A stretch of 64,000 bases of DNA from Devosia yakushimensis (GTDB taxonomy: Bacteria > Pseudomonadota > Alphaproteobacteria > Rhizobiales > Devosiaceae), in contig NZ_BSNG01000001.1 in assembly GCF_030159855.1 (NCBI RefSeq), forward strand, positions 992,001 to 1,056,000, given 5' to 3'. The position numbers were made by a program, and so were the translations under genes. Within the stretch, counting starts at the first letter, position 1; the number at the start of each line of letters is the position of its first letter. Positions 43,246 through 51,856 of this stretch are shown here, one piece after another. The notes below the pieces were generated by a model that saw nothing but the letters and a program-made list of their open reading frames with translations, had not been told where the DNA came from and ran no database searches.

Positions 43246-43533
43246 TCACCTGCTCCTCGCCGGAGAAGCGCCAAGCCCGGCAAGGACTTCGCGGGGAATA
43301 TTTAGATCTTGAATCACATCGGTATGACGACGGAAGCCGATCAGCTCGCGATGGACGAAATATTCCCAGACGGCCTGGCGAGCGTCAGCCAGCGCCGGTT
43401 CGCGGTCGCCATGGGCCTGGGCAAGTGCGGCAAGGGTCGTGATCACCTTGCGCTCGGCGGCGCTGATCGAGGAAGCGCGTTCGGCCGCGATTTCGTATTC
43501 CAGCGCAGCCGTCCCGGATTCGGGACGGACCAT
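43246..43533 (-). CDS. small conserved alphaproteobacterial protein (possibly DUF6665)
   Basis: A 95-residue helical protein, acidic at the N terminus (ALEYEIAAERASSISAAERKVITTLAALAQAHG) and ending in HRELIGFRRHTDVIQDLNIPREVL. It resembles a small conserved family I know from Hyphomicrobiales, possibly DUF6665, but I cannot confirm this. The true start may be the GTG at 43566, four bases after the bolA stop, which would add 11 residues. It lies between bolA and the HAD gene on the purine-cluster strand. Confidence 0.7.
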   Translation of the reverse strand: MVRPESGTAALEYEIAAERASSISAAERKVITTLAALAQAHGDREPALADARQAVWEYFVHRELIGFRRHTDVIQDLNIPREVLAGLGASPARSR

Positions 43534-43570
43534 GCGGATCAGATCAAGCGAGTCGCGCAGCGTCACTGTT

Positions 43571-43804
43571 CTATTCAGGCGCGCTGGTTTGAAGGGCCAG
43601 GGCATGCAGTGCCCCGCCCATGTCGCCTTGCAGGGCGGCATAGACCAGCTGGTGCTGCTGCACGCGGGACTTGCCCTTGAAGGCGGCGGAAATGACGGTG
43701 GCGGCGTAGTGATCGCCGTCGCCGGCGAGGTCGCGAATATCGATATCGGCGTCAGGCAACGCGGCCTTAATGCGGCGCTCGATCTCGTTGGCGTCCATGG
43801 GCAT
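43571..43804 (-). CDS. bolA: BolA family protein
   Basis: A 77-residue BolA-family protein: ANEIERRIKAALPDADIDIRDLAGDGDHYAATVISAAFKGKSRVQQHQLVYAALQGDMGGALHALAL shows the class II KH-like fold with the FxGKSRVxxHxxVYxAL motif. It partners monothiol glutaredoxins in handling [2Fe-2S] clusters; grxD is four genes downstream. ATG 43804 has AAGGAG 7 bases upstream. Confidence 0.95.
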   Translation of the reverse strand: MPMDANEIERRIKAALPDADIDIRDLAGDGDHYAATVISAAFKGKSRVQQHQLVYAALQGDMGGALHALALQTSAPE

Positions 43805-43894
43805 TGCTCAACTCCTTGGTCATGACGGCGTCAGCGCCGACTCCTCCAAGATATGGTACCGGGGCAAGCGCTTCAATATGAGCGCTGCATCGCG

Positions 43895-44500
43895 TTATTG
43901 AGTTGGCGCCGGAGTTTCCGTGGCCACGGGCGCCGCTACCGCTCCAACGCAGCATTCGGCGTCGGATTTGGTCGAGAAATTGGCGATGATGAAATCGACG
44001 ATCGGGCGGGCCTGCTGGGTGACGTCGGTGGCGAACAGGCAGTCCAGCGTATAGCCGCGGCCGGAATCGACCGCTTCGGTGTGAACGATGGTCAGCGGGA
44101 TGCCCATGGGCGAGTCGGTGCTTTGGCCGTCATAGAGCAGGGCGGTGCCGCTCTGGTAGGGCGTGGTCGCTTTGCTGGCTAGCGTGAAGCCGGGGAAGGT
44201 CCTGGCCCAGCTCGCGGCCACTTCGCCGTCATCGAGGCTGGCAAGGGCGCTATCGGCCGACCAGGTGGTGTCTTCGACCGGGACGATGGTGATGTCGCAT
44301 TGCAGCGGCACGCTGGGATGGGTGAGGCTAAGCGGTTCCGTGGCGCCACCGGATGGGATCATGAAATCGGGGTAGATGATCGTATAGGGCTGATCCTGCA
44401 GGATGGAGCGGGTGACATTGACGCTCTGGGCATGGGCGGCGGCCGGCAGCAGGCTGATGCTCAATGCCGCTAGGCAGCTGATTGCCGGTCGAAAATTCAT
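43895..44500 (-). CDS. secreted protein of unknown function
   Basis: A 201-residue exported protein: signal peptide MNFRPAISCLAALSISLLPAAAHAQS, then a mature domain of mixed strands (YTIIYPDFMIPSGGATEPLSLTHPSVPLQCDI, TLDCLFATDVTQQARPIVDFIIANF) with three Cys and a Pro/Thr-rich end. I recognise no family. It lies downstream of purL and upstream of bolA, same strand, so it may be co-transcribed although its role in the cluster is obscure. ATG 44500 has GGAG 6 bases upstream. Confidence 0.8.
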   Translation of the reverse strand: MNFRPAISCLAALSISLLPAAAHAQSVNVTRSILQDQPYTIIYPDFMIPSGGATEPLSLTHPSVPLQCDITIVPVEDTTWSADSALASLDDGEVAASWARTFPGFTLASKATTPYQSGTALLYDGQSTDSPMGIPLTIVHTEAVDSGRGYTLDCLFATDVTQQARPIVDFIIANFSTKSDAECCVGAVAAPVATETPAPTQ

Positions 44501-44599
44501 GGTCGTCTCCAAAATGATAACGCCGCCCCGGAGTGCCAAAGCACTCCAAAGAGCGGCGATCATAAGGCAGCAAGATTAATTGATCGATGCGCGCGAAAC

Positions 44600-46825
44600 T
44601 TACCCGTTCATATAGGCGGGGAACCAGCTTTCATGTGCGGCGCGAAGGTCAGCCGCGGGCAGGGGGCGAGCGCTCCCGAGCACCAGATCGCTGCCGCCAG
44701 TCGTGCCGATCCAGGGGGCATGAATGCCCAGCTTTTCTGCCTCGTTCCAGAGTGCTGCGATCTCGTCGCCCTGCGGATCGAAATTGACGGTCACGAGGTA
44801 GCGGCCCTGATCCTCGCCGAAATATTGCAGGATCGTATCCTGGTCGGTGAGGTCGACGATAACAGCGCCGATCCCCGAGGCGACGGCCATTTCGGCCAGG
44901 CCCACGGCAAGGCCCCCATCCGAGAGGTCATGGCAGGCGGTGACCGCGCCGGAGCGGATCAGCTTGCGGACGAAATCGCCGGTGCGCTTTTCATGGGCAA
45001 GATCGACTGCGGGTGCCGTGCCGTCGCGGCGGCCGAACAGGTCACGCAGATAGATCGATTGGCCCAGATGGCTGCCGCGCGCGGCGGGCGCACCGACCAG
45101 CAGGATGACCTGGTTTTCGGCGGCAAAGCCGATGCGGGCCATTTTGTTCCAGTCGGGGAGCAGGCCCACGCCGCCAATGGTGGGGGTCGGCAGGATGCCG
45201 CGGCCATTGGTTTCGTTATAGAGGCTGACATTGCCCGAAACGATGGGGAATTCGAGTACACGGCAGGCTTCGCCAATGCCCTTCACGGCGCCCACCAGCT
45301 GCCCCATGATTTCGGGACGCTCCGGATTGCCGAAATTGAGATTGTCGGTGGCGGCCAGCGGCTCGGCTCCGGTCGCGGTGAGGTTGCGCCAGGCTTCGGC
45401 CACGGCCTGCTTGCCGCCTTCATAGGGGTCGGCCTCGCAATAGCGCGGATTGACGTCGGAGGTGAAGGCCAGCGCCTTGGTATCGTGCCCCTCGACCCGA
45501 ATGACGCCGGCGTCGCCGCCGGGGCGTTGCAGGGAATTGCCCTGGATCAGGGTGTCATACTGCTCATAGACCCAGCGGCGCGAGGCGATCTGGTGGCTGC
45601 CCATCAGCTTGAGCAGGGCATCGGCCACGTCCATCTGGGGGATGTCGGTGGCGGCCAGCGGCGCCGGCTTCTGCGGCTCGATCCAGGGACGATCGTATTC
45701 GGGGGCTTCGTCGCCCAGTTCCTTGATCGGCAGATTGGCAACCTCGTCACCCTGCCAGAGCACGCGGAAGCGCAGGTCGTCGGTCGTCTTGCCGACCGTG
45801 GCGAAATCGAGTTCCCACTTTTCGAAGACGGCGCGGGCCGCGGCTTCCTTTTCGGGATGCAGCACCATGAGCATGCGCTCCTGGCTTTCGCTCAGCATCA
45901 TCTCATAGGGCGTCATATGGGTTTCGCGCACCGGCACCTTGTCGAGGTCCAGTTCGATGCCCAGGTCCCCCTTGGCGCCCATTTCGACGGCCGAGCAGGT
46001 TAGGCCCGCCGCGCCCATGTCCTGAATGGCGATGACGGCGCCGGTCTGCATCAGTTCGAGGCAGGCTTCGAGCAGGCGCTTTTCGGTGAAGGGGTCGCCG
46101 ACCTGCACGGTGGGGCGCTTTTCCTCGATATCGTCGCCGAATTCGGCCGAGGCCATGGTGGCGCCGCCGACGCCATCACGGCCGGTCTTGGCGCCGAGAT
46201 AGACGACGGGCAGGCCGACGCCTTCCGCCTTGGAATAGAAAATCTTGTCGGTGTCGGCCAGGCCGGCCGCAAAGGCATTGACCAGGATATTGCCGTTGTA
46301 GCGCTCGTCGAATTCGACTTCGCCACCCACAGTGGGTACGCCAAAGGCATTGCCATAGCCGCCGACGCCGGCCACCACCCCGGAGACGAGGTGGCGGGTC
46401 TTTTCATGATCGGGGCTGCCGAAACGCAGCGCATTCATCGCCGCGACGGGACGCGCGCCCATGGTGAAGACGTCGCGCAGAATGCCGCCGACGCCGGTCG
46501 CTGCGCCCTGATAGGGTTCGATGAAGCTGGGATGGTTGTGGCTTTCCATCTTGAAAACCACGGCCTGCCCGTCCCCGATATCGACGACGCCGGCATTTTC
46601 GCCCGGCCCCTGAATGACGCGTGGGCCGGTGGTCGGCAGCGTCTTGAGCCACTTTTTGGAGGACTTGTACGAGCAATGCTCGTTCCACATCGCCGAGAAA
46701 ATGCCCAGTTCGGTATAGGTCGGCGTGCGACCGATCAAATCGAGGATCTTCTGGTACTCGTCGGGCTTCAGGCCGTGGTCGGCAACCAGCTCGGGGGTAA
46801 TGACGATGTCGTTCTGAAGGGTCAT
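44600..46825 (-). CDS. purL: phosphoribosylformylglycinamidine synthase subunit PurL
   Basis: PurL is the ATP-dependent synthase subunit that converts FGAR to FGAM with ammonia from PurQ, assisted by PurS. The 741 residues (standard small-PurL length) carry the motifs WNEHCSYKSSKKWLKTLPTTG, FKMESHNHPSFIEPYQGAATGVGG, and ACHDLSDGGLAVGLAEMA. The ATG at 46825 overlaps the stop of the DJ-1-like gene (TGATG). It is separated from purQ by two genes, which is unusual. Confidence 0.98.
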   Translation of the reverse strand: MTLQNDIVITPELVADHGLKPDEYQKILDLIGRTPTYTELGIFSAMWNEHCSYKSSKKWLKTLPTTGPRVIQGPGENAGVVDIGDGQAVVFKMESHNHPSFIEPYQGAATGVGGILRDVFTMGARPVAAMNALRFGSPDHEKTRHLVSGVVAGVGGYGNAFGVPTVGGEVEFDERYNGNILVNAFAAGLADTDKIFYSKAEGVGLPVVYLGAKTGRDGVGGATMASAEFGDDIEEKRPTVQVGDPFTEKRLLEACLELMQTGAVIAIQDMGAAGLTCSAVEMGAKGDLGIELDLDKVPVRETHMTPYEMMLSESQERMLMVLHPEKEAAARAVFEKWELDFATVGKTTDDLRFRVLWQGDEVANLPIKELGDEAPEYDRPWIEPQKPAPLAATDIPQMDVADALLKLMGSHQIASRRWVYEQYDTLIQGNSLQRPGGDAGVIRVEGHDTKALAFTSDVNPRYCEADPYEGGKQAVAEAWRNLTATGAEPLAATDNLNFGNPERPEIMGQLVGAVKGIGEACRVLEFPIVSGNVSLYNETNGRGILPTPTIGGVGLLPDWNKMARIGFAAENQVILLVGAPAARGSHLGQSIYLRDLFGRRDGTAPAVDLAHEKRTGDFVRKLIRSGAVTACHDLSDGGLAVGLAEMAVASGIGAVIVDLTDQDTILQYFGEDQGRYLVTVNFDPQGDEIAALWNEAEKLGIHAPWIGTTGGSDLVLGSARPLPAADLRAAHESWFPAYMNG

Positions 46826-47436
46826 CAGGTAGCGTTTCCGTAGGGAGGCTTTGGAAAATATTCCATTTGGCGCTGCGTGGAGCGGGCAAGTTCTTCGCCG
46901 AACAGGTGTCCCACTAGCCACAGGGACATGTCGATGCCTGCCGAGATTCCTGCGCTGGTCACCACGTTGCCGTCATGCACGAAGCGCTGGTTTTCCAGCA
47001 ATATGGCTTTTGGCGCAGCGGTGCGGACAAAATCGAAGGCGTTCCAATGGGTCGTTGAGCGCTTGCCATCGAGGAATCCGGCTTTGCCGATCAGGGCAGC
47101 GCCCGTGCAGACCGAGGTCCGCCACGTTGCCGCGGCCATATAGGGCTGAAGGCGGTCGATGAAGGCGGTGTCGGACACCAACGGGCGGGTGCCACGGCCA
47201 CCGGGAACGATGACGATATCGGCATGCGGGGCATCATCGAAAGTGTGGTCGGCGGTGACGCGGAGCCCTTCGGCGCAGCGGATCGTGGTATCAGGCCATC
47301 CCAGAGTGAAGGTGTCGACGGGCGCCCCCATCCGGCCGGCCATCCTGAACACTTCCCAGGGGCCGATGAAGTCAAGTTCTTCGACGTCCTCGAAGATGAC
47401 GATGGCGACACTGGTCCTTGTGGTGGCATCAGACAT
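46825..47436 (-). CDS. DJ-1/PfpI family protein
   Basis: A 203-residue DJ-1/PfpI-fold protein: FEDVEELDFIGPWEVF at the start, VIVPGGRGTRPLV and the nucleophile elbow SVCTGAALIGKAG with Cys110. Members are chaperones, glyoxalases, isocyanide hydratases or transcription-factor domains; here no DNA-binding domain is fused. Its stop overlaps the purL start and its start overlaps the end of the Pr6Pr-like gene, so these three are translationally coupled. Confidence 0.9.
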   Translation of the reverse strand: MSDATTRTSVAIVIFEDVEELDFIGPWEVFRMAGRMGAPVDTFTLGWPDTTIRCAEGLRVTADHTFDDAPHADIVIVPGGRGTRPLVSDTAFIDRLQPYMAAATWRTSVCTGAALIGKAGFLDGKRSTTHWNAFDFVRTAAPKAILLENQRFVHDGNVVTSAGISAGIDMSLWLVGHLFGEELARSTQRQMEYFPKPPYGNAT

Positions 47437-48085
47437 GGCGTGGAACACCCCGGGCAATGAGTTTGTCGGCGGTGATGACGCCGGCACAGAGCAGGGCGAG
47501 GGCGCTGCCCATGAAGAGGGCGTTGAGGGAAACCTGGCCGTAGCCGAGATTGACGACATCCAGCACCGGGTAGGGGTATTGCTGCACCCAGACGCCGCGG
47601 GCCAGGATATAGAGGAAATAGACCAGCGTCGGCAGCAGCATGAGCGGCAGCTGGTTCCAGCGCAGTTGGCCATGCTTTTGCGTCACCAGCCACCACAGCA
47701 GATAGAGCGTGGGGCACAGATAATGCAGGATGGTGTCGGCCAGCTCGTAGAGCCCCTCCAGGACATGGAGGTGGCGCAGCACGAAATAGACGTAGAGCCC
47801 GACCAGCGCGATATTTGCCGCCATCAGGCCGCGGACCAGCGGGCGCTGGAACAGGGAGAGGCGGGGCGTCGGGAGCACGTCCGACAGGTAGATCAGCACC
47901 AGGACGATATTGGTCAGGATGGTGTAGAAGGCGAAGAAATGCCCAAGAAAACCCGGAAAATCCCGGCCATTTTCGGAAGCCAGCTGCATCGAGAGAACGA
48001 ATTGCAGCACCAGCCCGCCGGCGCCGAACAGCAGGCCAAGCCAGGTCAACAGCGTTCGCGGATTGACTGGCGCCCGCAGGTTCAT
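47429..48085 (-). CDS. Pr6Pr family membrane protein
   Basis: A 218-residue integral membrane protein with about six helices that matches the Pr6Pr group: GAGGLVLQFVLSM, LGHFFAFYTILTNIVLVLIYLSDV, and HYLCPTLYLLWWLVTQKHG...RWNQLPLMLLPTLVYFLYILARG. The group is known only as predicted membrane proteins. The start overlaps the end of purQ by a few bases and the end overlaps the DJ-1 gene. Confidence 0.9.
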   Translation of the reverse strand: MNLRAPVNPRTLLTWLGLLFGAGGLVLQFVLSMQLASENGRDFPGFLGHFFAFYTILTNIVLVLIYLSDVLPTPRLSLFQRPLVRGLMAANIALVGLYVYFVLRHLHVLEGLYELADTILHYLCPTLYLLWWLVTQKHGQLRWNQLPLMLLPTLVYFLYILARGVWVQQYPYPVLDVVNLGYGQVSLNALFMGSALALLCAGVITADKLIARGVPRHV

Positions 48086-48086
48086 C

Positions 48087-48755
48087 TCAGGCTGCCCGCT
48101 CCAGGAGCGTGGAAAACAGCGCGCGTCCGTCGCTGCCGCCATGGGCCGCTTCGATCAGGTTTTCGGGGTGCGGCATCATGCCGAGCACGTTCTTCTGCTC
48201 GTTGAAAATGCCGGCGATATCGTTGATCGAGCCATTGGGATTGGTGCCCTCGGCATAGCGGAACGCCACCTGGCCATTGCCTTCGAGCCGCGCGATGGTT
48301 TCGGCGTCGGCGAAGTAATTGCCGTCGTGATGGGCGACGGGGCAGCGGAAGACCTGGCCCGGCTGATAGCCGCGGGTAAAGGCGGTATCGGCATTCACCA
48401 CCTGCAGCTTGACCTCGCGGCAAACGAATTTGAGGCTGGTATTGCGCATCAGGGCGCCTGGCAGCAGGCCCGCCTCCACCAGGATCTGGAAGCCATTGCA
48501 GACACCCAACACCTTGACGCCCTGGGCAGCTCGGTCGCGCAGCTTGTCCATAATGGGCGAGCGGGCGGCGATGGCGCCGCAGCGCAGATAATCGCCATAG
48601 GAGAAACCACCGGGGATCACCACGAGATCGACATCCGGCAGGTCGGCATCCTGATGCCAGACCACCTGTGGGGCGGTGCCGGAAATCTTGGTGAGTGCCG
48701 CGATCATGTCGCGGTCACGATTGAGGCCGGGGAAGACGATGACGGCTGATTTCAT
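48087..48755 (-). CDS. purQ: phosphoribosylformylglycinamidine synthase subunit PurQ
   Basis: PurQ is the glutaminase subunit of FGAM synthase, giving ammonia to PurL. The 222 residues have the class I glutamine amidotransferase triad with nucleophile Cys86 (LGVCNGFQIL) and a His-Glu pair in MMPHPENLIE. It is followed by Pr6Pr and DJ-1 genes before purL, and preceded by an acyltransferase gene, so the three FGAM-synthase genes are interrupted. Confidence 0.98.
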   Translation of the reverse strand: MKSAVIVFPGLNRDRDMIAALTKISGTAPQVVWHQDADLPDVDLVVIPGGFSYGDYLRCGAIAARSPIMDKLRDRAAQGVKVLGVCNGFQILVEAGLLPGALMRNTSLKFVCREVKLQVVNADTAFTRGYQPGQVFRCPVAHHDGNYFADAETIARLEGNGQVAFRYAEGTNPNGSINDIAGIFNEQKNVLGMMPHPENLIEAAHGGSDGRALFSTLLERAA

Positions 48756-48869
48756 CGGCAGGTCCTCGCTATGTCAGGGGTTGCGCGAGGCCCTTGTGGT
48801 GAGTCTTGGGCAAAAAGGCAAGGGGCGAGACGGAATATCCCGCCCTTGGCTTGATTGCGAGATGGTCAG

Positions 48870-49949
48870 CTATTCGGCCGGAGCCTGAACGGCGCGCGGC
48901 TCTTCGCGGCGCGATCCGGTGCCGGGCAGGTGGGCCCAGGCGGGGCGTTCAAACAGGAACATGCCCCAGCCCGTGCGCAGCACCAGCCAATAGAGGATCA
49001 GCGGGGAGATGATGGAGATGGCCATGACGGCCAGACCCAGCAGGGTCGGCTCGACAAAGCCGAGTTTGATCAAGACGGTGCGGGCTATGCCCATGGGCAG
49101 CACGAAGGCCACATAGATGATCAGCGACTTCGAGCCCATCCAGCGCAGCCAGTTCATCCAGGGCAGGCGGGTCAGCAGTGCCGCGATCACGCAAAGGGCC
49201 GATGTTCCCACCAGCGCCAGGATCAGGTGGACGCCGGGCAGGCCGGCGATACCCATGACGGGGTGGACCGGGTCCATCTTGAAGCCGGGCGAGAAAACCA
49301 GGGCCGCGTTGAGGATGGCCCAGATGAAAAGGCCGATAATGGCGATGGTGACATTTTCATGGGCCCAGGCCGCCAGGCGGAACAGGTGGGGCGCCAGCAC
49401 ATAGCCGGAATAGAAGAACACGAAGTAGGCAGCGAATTGGTCCACGGCGTAGCTGCCGGTGTGGATCTTGGCCATTTGCAGGATTGCAGCGATGGCGAAG
49501 ACCGCCCAGTGGGGCGCCCGGATATCGTGCAGCAGCTTGGCAGCGGCCCCGCACACGGCCAGCATGTAGATGAACCACAGCACGCCATAAGGCTGGACCA
49601 CGGCCCAGACCATATCACTTGCCGCGCCGACGGGATTGGCGGTTAAGAGGCCAACCTTGAAGACGATGTGGATCACCGCCCAGAGCGCGTAGAAATAGAG
49701 GTAATGAACGACGCGCCGATCGGCATAGGCTTTCCAGGGGCGGTCGATGACCTGGGAGAGGAACAGGCCGGAAATCAGGAAGAATTCGGGCATGCGGAAG
49801 GGCATGGCAAAGGCGACGGACCAATGCAGCGCGCCGATACCGCCGGTATCTTCGCCGACGCTCGTCGCCGCATACATCAACACCACCAGGAAGATCGACA
49901 GGCCCTTGGCCATATCAACCCAGTCCAGACGTTTTGCTGATTCAGCCAT
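48870..49949 (-). CDS. membrane acyltransferase (acyltransferase-3 family)
   Basis: A 359-residue integral membrane acyltransferase: RLDWVDMAKGLSIFLVVLMYA is the typical first helix with conserved D and A-K-G, then RMPEFFLISGLFLSQVIDRPW and about ten helices in all. Members O-acetylate sugars or peptidoglycan-type substrates outside the membrane, resembling fucose 4-O-acetylases. The start at ATG 49949 has GGGGGA about 7 bases upstream. It interrupts purS and purQ; whether it belongs to the purine transcript is unclear, as long gaps (115 bases to purQ and about 270 to purS) lie on either side. Confidence 0.88.
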   Translation of the reverse strand: MAESAKRLDWVDMAKGLSIFLVVLMYAATSVGEDTGGIGALHWSVAFAMPFRMPEFFLISGLFLSQVIDRPWKAYADRRVVHYLYFYALWAVIHIVFKVGLLTANPVGAASDMVWAVVQPYGVLWFIYMLAVCGAAAKLLHDIRAPHWAVFAIAAILQMAKIHTGSYAVDQFAAYFVFFYSGYVLAPHLFRLAAWAHENVTIAIIGLFIWAILNAALVFSPGFKMDPVHPVMGIAGLPGVHLILALVGTSALCVIAALLTRLPWMNWLRWMGSKSLIIYVAFVLPMGIARTVLIKLGFVEPTLLGLAVMAISIISPLILYWLVLRTGWGMFLFERPAWAHLPGTGSRREEPRAVQAPAE

Positions 49950-50081
49950 TGCCGCATCCCCCAGAACCTGCCGGGTCATGATAGCGGTAATGCGCTGTGG
50001 AAGCGTAAAAGCCTGCATGCAGGCTTAATCGAAATGTTTAACTGGTAAGGATTTAACTAAATCCCGCCCAATATAGGCGCT

Positions 50082-50165
50082 TTAGACCGGAACGGAAGCA
50101 TAGGCCGCGAACAGCAGGCCCAGCGTCGCAATGAACATAACCGTGAGCGAAATAGTTTTGAGCAT
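50082..50165 (-). CDS. possible small membrane protein (27 residues)
   Basis: In the 270-base gap between purS and the acyltransferase, ATG 50165 opens a 27-residue frame, MLKTISLTVMFIATLGLLFA followed by AYASVPV, a single strongly hydrophobic helix with a positive N terminus. That is a typical small inner-membrane protein or signal-like peptide. The nearest GAGG is 16 bases upstream, so translation is uncertain. No homology could be checked. Confidence 0.4.
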   Translation of the reverse strand: MLKTISLTVMFIATLGLLFAAYASVPV

Positions 50166-50219
50166 GACAAATGGTCCGGCGCCTCACTTCGGCGCGCTCG
50201 ATAGGATAACAGCGAAAGA

Positions 50220-50462
50220 TTAATTGGAGATTTCTATCGCGTAGTTTTCAATCACCGTGTTGGCGAGCAGCTTTTCGCACATGGTGGTGAGGGTGGTGCG
50301 GGCGGCGGCTTCGTCGCTGCCTTCCAGGGCCAGGTCAAAGACCTTGCCCTGGCGGACGGCGCCAACGCCCGAGAAACCAAGGCTTTTCAAGGACCCTTCG
50401 ATGGCCTGACCCTGCGGATCGAGGACGCCGGTCTTGAGGGTGACGGTGACGCGTGCCTTCAT
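50220..50462 (-). CDS. purS: phosphoribosylformylglycinamidine synthase subunit PurS
   Basis: PurS is the small bridging subunit of the bacterial FGAM synthase. The 80-residue protein matches the family: ARVTVTLKTGVLDPQGQAIEGSLKSLGFSGVGAVRQGKVFDLAL, then a helical MCEKLLANTVIENYAIEI. It lies 20 bases downstream of purC. A longer upstream frame to 50645 is within purC and is not used. Confidence 0.98.
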   Translation of the reverse strand: MKARVTVTLKTGVLDPQGQAIEGSLKSLGFSGVGAVRQGKVFDLALEGSDEAAARTTLTTMCEKLLANTVIENYAIEISN

Positions 50463-50482
50463 TTCGCCGCTCCGATGAACGC

Positions 50483-51247
50483 TTACTGAACCAGGCGCGG
50501 GCCAGTGGCCAGCGCATTGTCGGTTTCGACCAGGATGCCGAGGCGCTGCGCGACTTCGCGATAGCTCTCGACCAGGCCGCCGAGATTCTCGCGGAAGCGG
50601 TCCTTGTCCATCTTGTTGCGGGTCTTGATGTCCCACAGGCGGCAATTGTCCGGGCTGATCTCGTCGGCCAGCACGATGCGCATCAGATCGCCTTCATAAA
50701 GGCGCCCGCATTCGATCTTGAAGTCGACGAGCTGGATGCCCACGCCCATGAAGAGGCCGGAGAGGAAGTCATTGACCCGGATGGCCAGGCTCATGATGTC
50801 GTCCAGCTCGGCAGGGGTGGCCCAGCCAAAGGCGGTGATGTGTTCTTCACTGACCATGGGGTCATGAAGGGCATCGTCCTTGTAGTAGAATTCGATGATC
50901 GAGCGGGGCAACTGGGTGCCGGGCTCGAGGCCGAGGCGCTTGACCAGCGAGCCGGCGGCGACATTGCGCACGACGACTTCGAGCGGGATGATCTCGACTT
51001 CCTTGATCAGCTGTTCGCGCATGTTGATGCGGCGCAGGAAGTGAGTCGGGATGCCCAGGCCGTTGAGCTTGGTGAAGATGAACTCGGAAATGCGGTTGTT
51101 GAGCACGCCCTTGCCATCGACGATCTCAAGGCGCGCACCGTCGCCAGCGGTCGTATCGTCCTTGAAATACTGGACCAGCGTGCCCGGCTCAGGACCCTCG
51201 AACAGGATCTTGGCCTTGCCTTCATAGATTTTGCGACGACGGTTCAT
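50483..51247 (-). CDS. purC: phosphoribosylaminoimidazole-succinocarboxamide synthase PurC
   Basis: PurC joins CAIR and aspartate to give SAICAR in purine synthesis. The 254 residues begin RRRKIYEGKAKILFEGPEPG, with the ATP/substrate motifs KDDTTAGDGAR, EVVVRNVAAGSL, LVDFKIECGRL and IVLADEISPDNCRLWD. I chose ATG 51247 because it gives the usual rhizobial length; upstream codons lie in the divergent promoter region. It opens the leftward cluster with purS. The 231-base gap to the DUF1476 gene must hold both promoters, but I found no clear pur-type control element. Confidence 0.98.
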   Translation of the reverse strand: MNRRRKIYEGKAKILFEGPEPGTLVQYFKDDTTAGDGARLEIVDGKGVLNNRISEFIFTKLNGLGIPTHFLRRINMREQLIKEVEIIPLEVVVRNVAAGSLVKRLGLEPGTQLPRSIIEFYYKDDALHDPMVSEEHITAFGWATPAELDDIMSLAIRVNDFLSGLFMGVGIQLVDFKIECGRLYEGDLMRIVLADEISPDNCRLWDIKTRNKMDKDRFRENLGGLVESYREVAQRLGILVETDNALATGPRLVQ

Positions 51248-51478
51248 GGAAGTTCCGGACCGATGAAGGAAGGGGATGATTTCGGCCGCTTCATGCGCCA
51301 CAAAGGCACAAAAATGCAAGCTCTTTCGATAGAATGCAGGGGATAGGTGCCATTCGCGAGAGGGTTGGGCCGCATAAGGTCGCAGCCGGCCGGACGGCGT
51401 TGATTTGCCCGGCTGAACCGCCTATGTCGATTGGCGGACGCCGGAACGGCGATGCATCAGAGCCAGCGGGAGACATTG

Positions 51479-51802
51479 ATGAGCGCGTTTGACGATCGAC
51501 AGAAGGGCCAGGAAGCCAAATTCGCCTTCGACGCGGAGAAAAAGTTCAAGGCCGAAGCACGCCGCAACAAGCTGCTTGGCATCTGGGCGGCAGAGCTGCT
51601 GAGCCTGACGGGCGACGACGCCAAGACCTATGCCGCCGAAGTGGTGGCTGCCGATTTCGAGGAGGCCGGTGACGAGGACGTGTTCCGCAAGGTTTCGAGC
51701 GACCTCAAGGCCAAGGGCGTGGCAATCGGCGATGACGTGATTCGCCAGAAAATGGCGCAGCTGGTGGCTGTCGCCAATGAGCAGATCGCCGCCGAAGGTT
51801 GA
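51479..51802 (+). CDS. ATPase inhibitor subunit zeta (DUF1476)
   Basis: A 107-residue inhibitor of the F1Fo-ATP synthase, the alphaproteobacterial zeta subunit. Motifs include SAFDDRQKGQEAKFAFDAEKKFKAEARRNKLLGIWAAELLSLTG, then YAAEVVAADFEEAGDEDVFRKVSSDLKAKG. The N terminus is the inhibitory segment. It is divergent from purC, an arrangement I know from other Alphaproteobacteria. The ATG at 51479 has GGGAG 7 bases upstream. Confidence 0.95.
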   Translation: MSAFDDRQKGQEAKFAFDAEKKFKAEARRNKLLGIWAAELLSLTGDDAKTYAAEVVAADFEEAGDEDVFRKVSSDLKAKGVAIGDDVIRQKMAQLVAVANEQIAAEG

Positions 51803-51811
51803 TTTGCCGGG

Positions 51812-51838
51812 CCGAGGCGAAGGCTTGCTTCGCCTCGG
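51812..51838. terminator. bidirectional hairpin between convergent genes
   Basis: A perfect 11-bp stem CCGAGGCGAAG / CTTCGCCTCGG with a GCTTG loop lies between the zeta-subunit stop and the DUF1344 stop. It lacks a T run, so termination strength is uncertain. Confidence 0.6.
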
Positions 51839-51856
51839 ATCCCAAGCTCGGGCGCG

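Noticed and set aside
50028..50058. TTAA-rich stretch as a CtrA site
   Set aside because: TTAA half-sites are spaced 9 or 11 bases apart, not 7.
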